Assembly (NCBI GenBank): GCA_937982495.1
Contig: CALJLX010000361.1
Span: 1-9,959 of the forward strand
Direction of reading: 5' to 3'
Origin: an uncultured Desulfuromonas sp.
GTDB taxonomy: Bacteria; Desulfobacterota; Desulfuromonadia; Desulfuromonadales; Trichloromonadaceae
DNA: 9,959 bases
Program-made: the position numbers and the translations under genes
Shown here: piece after piece, positions 5,518-9,959 of the stretch
Numbering within the stretch: position 1 is the stretch's first letter
Layout: every line of letters begins with the position of its first letter
The notes under the pieces: generated by a model
What the model saw: the letters and a program-made list of their open reading frames with translations, nothing else
What the model was told of the DNA's origin: nothing
Databases searched by the model: none

Positions 5518-6278
5518 AGCGTAACCGACAACCCCCGGCCGCGCAGATACTCCTTCACTTCCTTGATGCGAAATGTCCGGAAGTGAAAGACCGAGGCCGC
5601 CAACAGGATCCGCGCGCCGCCTTCCACCGCCCCTTCGTAGAAATGCTCCAGCGTTCCGGCGCCGCCGGAAGCGACCACCGGTACGCTGACCGCGTCGGCG
5701 ATGGCCCGGGTGAATTCCAGGTCGTAACCGGCGCGGGTGCCGTCGCCGTCCATGCTCGTCGGCAGAATGGTTCCGGCACCCAACTCCTGACACTCCCGCG
5801 CCCAGGCGACGGCGTCCTTGCCCACCGGCTTGGTGCCGCCGGCGACGACCAGCTCGAATCCCGAGGGCATGGCCGGATTCCGGCGGGCATCGACGGCGAC
5901 GGTGACGCGCTCGGAACCGAATTCGCGCGCGGCATTGCGCACCAACTCGGGATCCTTGACGGCGGCGCTGTTCATCGACACCTTGGCCGCCCCGGCCGCG
6001 AGGGTCAGGCGAATATCCTCCAGGCTGCCGATCCCCCCGCCGACGGTCAGCGGAATACTGATCACCGCCGCCACCTTCTCCACCCACTCCAGCCGGGTCT
6101 TGCGGTTTTCCAGGGTCGCGGCGATATCGAGCATGGCCAGCTCGTCGGCCCCCTCGCTCTGGTAGAACGTGGCATTTTCCACCGGGTCGCCGGCATCTTT
6201 CAGATCGACAAAATTCACACCCTTGACGACGCGCCCGTCCTTCATATCCAGACAGGGCATAATCTTGATCAGCGACAT
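5514..6278 (-). CDS. hisF: Imidazole glycerol phosphate synthase cyclase subunit HisF
   Basis: The 254-residue TIM barrel is full length. HisF takes ammonia from HisH and converts PRFAR to imidazole glycerol phosphate and AICAR, joining histidine and purine synthesis. The general-acid/base aspartates are present: D11 in MPCLDMKDGRVVKG and D130 in VAVDARR. The phosphate-binding loops VGGGIGS (79-85) and ASGGAGTLEH (203-212) and the C-terminal AASVFHF are also intact. The loop usually read as LLTSMDRDGT is LPTSMDGDGT here (172-181), and there is an insert-like ARRNPAMPSGFELVV. This fits a variant HisF branch I associate with Desulfovibrio-like bacteria and not the textbook Geobacter sequence. 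The partner hisH and other his genes are not in the window. It lies 52 bp after phnA and may be cotranscribed with it. GAGAGG precedes the ATG by five bases. Confidence 0.94.
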   Translation of the reverse strand: MSLIKIMPCLDMKDGRVVKGVNFVDLKDAGDPVENATFYQSEGADELAMLDIAATLENRKTRLEWVEKVAAVISIPLTVGGGIGSLEDIRLTLAAGAAKVSMNSAAVKDPELVRNAAREFGSERVTVAVDARRNPAMPSGFELVVAGGTKPVGKDAVAWARECQELGAGTILPTSMDGDGTRAGYDLEFTRAIADAVSVPVVASGGAGTLEHFYEGAVEGGARILLAASVFHFRTFRIKEVKEYLRGRGLSVTL

Positions 6279-6330
6279 CGCAGCCTCTCTCTCAATTTTC
6301 GCGGATTGAAATGAATTGATGCAGCCCGGC

Positions 6331-6675
6331 CTACCCGGACTTTTTCACGAACTCCGATTTCAGCATCATCCCACCGAAGCCGTCGATGCGGCAATCGATA
6401 TCATGATCCCCCTCGGCCAGGCGAAGAATTTTCACCTTGGTGCCGACCTTGATCACGGAAGACGAGCCCTTGACCTTCAAATCCTTGATCAGGGTGACGT
6501 TATCGCCGGCATTGAGCGCATTGCCGTGGGCGTCGCGCACGAGCGGGGCCGCGTCCTCCGCCGGGGCCGCCTCCGCCGCCGCCCACTCATGGCCGCATTC
6601 GGGGCAAACGTAAAAACCGCGATCTTGGTAAGCAAAACGGGATCGGCATTCCGGGCATTCGGGTACGCTGCTCAT
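6331..6675 (-). CDS. yjdM: PhnA/YjdM family zinc-ribbon protein
   Basis: The 114-residue protein has the normal two-part layout of the family: an N-terminal zinc ribbon with CPEC at 7-10 and CPEC at 24-27, an Ala/Glu-rich linker (about 32-45), and the C-terminal PhnA/YjdM barrel with VRDAHGNALNAGDNVTLIKD, LKVKGSSSVIKVGTKVK and GDHDIDCRIDGFGGMMLKSEFVKK. Despite the name it is not required for phosphonate use; the role is uncertain. No phosphonate genes are nearby. The ATG at 6675 follows AAAGGA by about six bases, while an upstream in-frame ATG at 6741 falls inside the preceding terminator. It lies between a terminator and hisF, so it probably starts a two-gene transcript. Confidence 0.92.
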   Translation of the reverse strand: MSSVPECPECRSRFAYQDRGFYVCPECGHEWAAAEAAPAEDAAPLVRDAHGNALNAGDNVTLIKDLKVKGSSSVIKVGTKVKILRLAEGDHDIDCRIDGFGGMMLKSEFVKKSG

Positions 6676-6715
6676 GGTGCATCCTTTGGTCGGAGATAAC
6701 GGAATTCTGCGCGGG

Positions 6716-6755
6716 GGAAGAAGAAAAATGGCGGAAAGCATACACCAGTTCCGCC
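6716..6755 (-). terminator. Intrinsic terminator after the GGDEF/EAL gene
   Basis: On the minus strand GGCGGAA (6755-6749) and TTCCGCC (6736-6730) form a perfect 7-bp stem with a 12-nt loop, followed by A, five T and further T/C-rich sequence. It begins 11 bp after the TAG of the GGDEF/EAL gene and separates that operon from phnA-hisF. Confidence 0.8.
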
Positions 6756-6765
6756 CGATTGGGAA
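6737..6765 (-). promoter_or_regulatory. Candidate promoter for phnA-hisF inside the terminator
   Basis: TTCCCA (6765-6760) and TATGCT (6742-6737) are exactly 17 bases apart, each with four of six consensus matches. The -10 lies within the terminator loop and about 61 bases before the phnA ATG. Overlap with the terminator stem could tie readthrough to promoter activity, but the match is moderate. Confidence 0.35.
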
Positions 6766-9231
6766 CTATTCGCCGGCGGGAAACCCTTCCCGCTGCAACA
6801 AGGCGACGAATTCCTCGGCGGGAACGGGCTTGCTGAAGAGGTAGCCCTGATAGGTGTCGCAGCCGCAGGAGGCGAGGAACCTGAGCTGATCCTCGTTTTC
6901 GACCCCCTCGGCGACGGCGGCCATGCCCAGGTTGTGAGCGATGCTGATGATGCTGGTGACGACCGAGGAGCCGCTCGGATCGTCGACGACATCGCGGATG
7001 AAGGAACGGTCGATCTTCAGGCAATCGACCGGGAAACGCCGCAGATAGTTCAGGCTCGAATAGCCGGTGCCGAAATCGTCCAGGCTGAGGCCGACCCCAA
7101 GCTTTTTTAAGTCGAGCATGGCGCGCCCGGCCTTATGGGGGTTATCCATGACCATGCTTTCGGTCAGCTCCAGATCCAAAAGATGGGCATCGAGGCCGGT
7201 TTCGGCGAGAACGTCCGCCACCTGTCGCGGCAGATTCCCCTGCCGGAACTGGCGAGCCGAAAGATTCACCGCCACACTCACTTGCGGCAGACCGGCTTCC
7301 TTCCAGCTTCGGGCCTGACGGCAGGCTTCCCGCAGAACCCAGGCGCCAAGGGGAACGATCAGCCCGGTCTCCTCGGCCAGGGGGATGAACTCGTTGGGCG
7401 GGACCAGACCCCGACGGGGATGGCGCCAGCGCACCAGGGCCTCGCAGCCGATCACGGAACCGCTCGCCAGATCGACCTTGGGCTGGTAATGAAGCAGAAA
7501 CTCCTCGCGATCCAAAGCCTGGCGCAGATCGATTTCCAGCTCCATGGTCTCCTGCACCCGCAGGTTCATCTCCGGATCGTAGAAGGAGAAGCTGTTGCGT
7601 CCGTCCTTCTTGGCCCGGTACATGGCCAGATCGGCGTTGCGGATCAGAGTGGCGCCGTCCTTGCTGTCCTGGGGATAGAGGCTGATGCCGAGACTCGCCG
7701 TCAACAGCACTTCCCGGTTGTCGACCCGCAGCGGCTCGGCCACGTGCTTGAGAATCTTGGCCGCGACCAGTCCCACATCCTCGGAATCGGCGACTTCCGC
7801 CAGCAGCACGGCGAATTCGTCCCCACCCAATCGGGCGACGGTGTCCGCTTCGCGCACCACCTGGAGCAGACGCTGGGCGAGAAGGCACAGTAACTTGTCG
7901 CCGAAGTCGTGACCGAGGCTGTCGTTGATGACATTGAAACGGTCGAGATCAAGCAGCAGAACCGCCACCACCCGGCCGGAGCGGTTGGCGTAATGAAAGG
8001 ACTGTTCCAGGCGGTCCTGCAACAGGGTGCGGTTGGCCAGACCGGTCAATTCGTCGTGGGTGGCGAGATGTTGTAACTGCTCTTCGTTGCGGCGACGTTC
8101 GGTGACATCGCGGGACACCCCGATCAGGCCGCCGAGACTGCCGTCGACGTGGTAGAAGGGGGTCTTCGCCGTTTCGATCAGAATCCTTCGACCATCCCTT
8201 AGGGAGATCCATTCGTCGTTGATCCGGGTCACCCCCAACTCCATGGTTTCCCGGTCCTTTTTCCGGAAAAACTCCGCCAGCTCGCGATCCTGGACAAAGT
8301 CGAGGTCGGTGCGACCGATGATTTCCTCGGGCGGAAGACCGATGAAATCCTTGGCGAAGGCGCGGTTGCAACCCAGATAGACCGAATTTCGGTCCTTGAA
8401 GAAAATCAGGTCGGGAATGGCGTCGATGAGATCCTTGAGAAATTTCTGTTCACGTTCGGTGGCGATCTGACTGTTCCTGAGCTGCGCCATGGCCTCGCGG
8501 ACCGAGATCCGCATCCGTTCGAACTGCTTCGCCAAGAGGGCGATTTCGTCATTGCCGTCGAGGTGGATCGGCTGATCGAAACGCCCTTCGGCAATGGCCA
8601 GAGACGCCCGGGTCAGCTCACTGACCGGCCTGAGCTGCCGGCGGATGATGAACGTCAGGGCGCAGCCCGCCAGAAAAAACGTTCCCAACATGGTCATCGC
8701 CAGGCCCTTGTCGAGATCGCTTACCATGGCGTATTTCACGTCGAAGGGAACGATATACCCGACCCGCCAGTTCCAGGGGGAAAAGGTCTGAAAAATGGCC
8801 CAGGCCCTCTCCCCCGCCGGGGTGACGAAGGTGCTTTCGCTCACCTCGGAAGCGGTCGACAGATGCAGGGGAAGAGCCTGATGGAAAAGATCTTTCGTGG
8901 AATGGAGCAGGGGGTTGCCGTCGCCGTCGATGATGCAGGGCTGGACGGAGAGCTTTTCGGGGTGGACGTAGGCGGCGCGCAGCGCCTTGAGCGCCATATC
9001 CTGAAAATCCTCGCGATAGACCTCTTCCCGCTGGGTCAGCAACAGGCGTTGCTGATGCTGGTGCAGAATGCCGATCATGCCGGCGATGCGCTCGCCGTAT
9101 TCCTCAGCCTGGCTCCGGTCGATAATGCCCCGTACCTGCTGGTGGACGATGCCGAGAACCGCCGCGGCGCTAAGACCGAAGGCAAGCACGATGACCGCCA
9201 GAATTTTGACCTGGACGCTGCGGGTCTTCAT
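6766..9231 (-). CDS. Membrane Cache-like/HAMP/PAS/GGDEF/EAL c-di-GMP enzyme
   Basis: The 821-residue protein has a first membrane helix (8-29), a periplasmic part (30-176) whose WNWRVGYIVPFD end is Cache-like, a second helix (178-197), HAMP (198-250), PAS (262-376), GGDEF (385-550) and EAL (565-815). The cyclase motif is intact (GGDEF 469-473) with an inhibitory site RxxD at 460-463. The EAL domain keeps EALVRW (597-602), N656, E688, DDFGTGYSS (718-726), KID (739-741) and AEGVE (774-778). Both synthesis and breakdown of c-di-GMP are therefore possible, and the net activity is not predictable. The start is the ATG at 9231, which overlaps the upstream gene's stop as ATGA, with GAGG nine bases upstream. 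A longer open frame to 9933 is only the shadow of the upstream gene. The ATGA overlap implies translational coupling and a shared job. Confidence 0.95.
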   Translation of the reverse strand: MKTRSVQVKILAVIVLAFGLSAAAVLGIVHQQVRGIIDRSQAEEYGERIAGMIGILHQHQQRLLLTQREEVYREDFQDMALKALRAAYVHPEKLSVQPCIIDGDGNPLLHSTKDLFHQALPLHLSTASEVSESTFVTPAGERAWAIFQTFSPWNWRVGYIVPFDVKYAMVSDLDKGLAMTMLGTFFLAGCALTFIIRRQLRPVSELTRASLAIAEGRFDQPIHLDGNDEIALLAKQFERMRISVREAMAQLRNSQIATEREQKFLKDLIDAIPDLIFFKDRNSVYLGCNRAFAKDFIGLPPEEIIGRTDLDFVQDRELAEFFRKKDRETMELGVTRINDEWISLRDGRRILIETAKTPFYHVDGSLGGLIGVSRDVTERRRNEEQLQHLATHDELTGLANRTLLQDRLEQSFHYANRSGRVVAVLLLDLDRFNVINDSLGHDFGDKLLCLLAQRLLQVVREADTVARLGGDEFAVLLAEVADSEDVGLVAAKILKHVAEPLRVDNREVLLTASLGISLYPQDSKDGATLIRNADLAMYRAKKDGRNSFSFYDPEMNLRVQETMELEIDLRQALDREEFLLHYQPKVDLASGSVIGCEALVRWRHPRRGLVPPNEFIPLAEETGLIVPLGAWVLREACRQARSWKEAGLPQVSVAVNLSARQFRQGNLPRQVADVLAETGLDAHLLDLELTESMVMDNPHKAGRAMLDLKKLGVGLSLDDFGTGYSSLNYLRRFPVDCLKIDRSFIRDVVDDPSGSSVVTSIISIAHNLGMAAVAEGVENEDQLRFLASCGCDTYQGYLFSKPVPAEEFVALLQREGFPAGE

Positions 9232-9959
9232 TCCGGAGACACCTCGCTGGTAAAGGTCGCCCCGTTCAGAAGAGCGCGGGGAAATTTCACATGCAGCCGC
9301 TGGGCGACGGCCATATTGAGAAAAATTTTGGCCTGCCGGTTTTCCGCCACCGGAATCCGTTCCGGCGACTTGCCGCCGAGAATGGTCAGAGCCGTCCGAG
9401 CCGCCCACTCCCCCTGCTCTTCGCCGACCTTGGCGAAGGTGATCAGCGCATAGTGCATGAGATATTTCTGCATGGCGGCGGTGGGAATCCGCGTCTGTTC
9501 CTCGACGAAACGCACCATTTCGGCATGGTCGAAACCCTCCACCGAACGGCATTCCTGAAGGATCAGCATATCGCAGACCTGTTGCAGTTCGACAAAAGCC
9601 GCTTGCAGATCGGCGAAAGTCGTCACCAGGCGCACCCTGAAATCGGAACCGAACCGCTTGCGGATATTGTCCAACTCCTTGCGCTCCGACTCGGTATCCG
9701 AGGCGAGATAGCCGACCCGCTCCCCCCCAGCCAGACCGCGCAGGGCCTCCATCGTGTCCTCGAACAGGGCGACCTCCAGCATCCCCGTGACATTGGGCAG
9801 GGGAAAGCCGTAGAGATCGGCATCCCAGTTCAGCCCGCAGAAGACGAAGGGGAGCGGAGCAAACTTGTAGAAAGGGGCGATCAGATAGCGCGAAGCATTG
9901 TCGTCGGCGGCGATGACCACGTCCGGTTGCCACTCTTCAATAATATTTTTGGCGGCCAA
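9228..9959 (-). CDS. ABC_sub_bind-type periplasmic binding protein (N terminus outside window)
   Basis: The visible 243 residues are the C-terminal part of an ABC_sub_bind (PF04392-like) protein. The frame is open to the window edge, and the edge codon TTG is unlikely to be the start, because the first lobe and the signal peptide are missing. Landmarks shared with the kinase's sensor domain are DVVIAADDNA, PFVFCGLN at 37-44, and near the end EWAARTALTILGGKSPERIPV. The C terminus finishes with the typical LNMAVAQRLHVKFPRALL pattern and no membrane helix. Such proteins bind small ligands in the periplasm. Because its stop overlaps the start of the GGDEF/EAL gene by four bases, it probably feeds that membrane protein a ligand signal rather than serving a transporter. 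No permease or ATPase gene is visible, though one could lie beyond the edge. Confidence 0.85.
   Translation of the reverse strand: MAAKNIIEEWQPDVVIAADDNASRYLIAPFYKFAPLPFVFCGLNWDADLYGFPLPNVTGMLEVALFEDTMEALRGLAGGERVGYLASDTESERKELDNIRKRFGSDFRVRLVTTFADLQAAFVELQQVCDMLILQECRSVEGFDHAEMVRFVEEQTRIPTAAMQKYLMHYALITFAKVGEEQGEWAARTALTILGGKSPERIPVAENRQAKIFLNMAVAQRLHVKFPRALLNGATFTSEVSPE

Noticed and set aside
5211..6314. 367-codon plus-strand frame opposite hisF
   Set aside because: It is antisense to the well-supported hisF, Arg/His-rich, has no ribosome binding site, and overlaps the small membrane protein gene in another frame.
9232..9933. Upstream extension of the GGDEF/EAL frame to 1055 codons
   Set aside because: The extension is Arg/Gly-rich, overlaps the binding-protein gene in another frame, and would bury the first membrane helix. 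The ATGA overlap at 9231 gives the natural start.

Overview
The window is GC-rich DNA from a Gram-negative bacterium with periplasmic sensing and heavy two-component and c-di-GMP signalling. Gene content and style suggest the Desulfuromonadales/Geobacter side of the former Deltaproteobacteria. This placement is an inference: there is no rRNA or other marker here. All intact genes but one are on the minus strand, so the window reads mostly right to left.

Right end (9959 to 6721, minus): a periplasmic ABC-substrate-binding-like protein, cut by the window edge, overlaps by ATGA the start of a membrane Cache-like/HAMP/PAS/GGDEF/EAL protein. The pair looks like a two-piece sensor for c-di-GMP control and ends at a clear intrinsic terminator. 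Middle right (6675 to 5514, minus): a PhnA/YjdM zinc-ribbon protein, then hisF. The stop codon of hisF interlocks with the stop of the only intact plus-strand gene, a four-helix membrane protein of unknown function (5146-5517).

Middle (4982 to 3521, minus): a compact three-gene run of YbaK-type aminoacyl-tRNA deacylase, a membrane-anchored PH-like protein and a YdcZ/DUF606 transporter. Then comes a 362-bp gene-free stretch with an 8+8 dyad and a leader that can fold in two mutually exclusive ways, next to the ribosome binding site of a TTG-started hybrid sensor histidine kinase (3158 to 954). Its periplasmic part is of the same family as the free-standing protein at the right end. A secreted DUF3617 protein (877 to 464) follows, probably with its own promoter.

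Left end: the tail of an Asp/Arg/Trp-repeat protein on the plus strand (1-228), a 17-bp perfect hairpin, and a 120-bp imperfect palindrome (342-461) that looks like a dispersed intergenic repeat.

The main theme is one sensor family (ABC_sub_bind) used twice within 10 kb: fused to a histidine kinase, and as a separate protein translationally coupled to a c-di-GMP enzyme. I saw no defence system, CRISPR array, tRNA, rRNA or insertion sequence.
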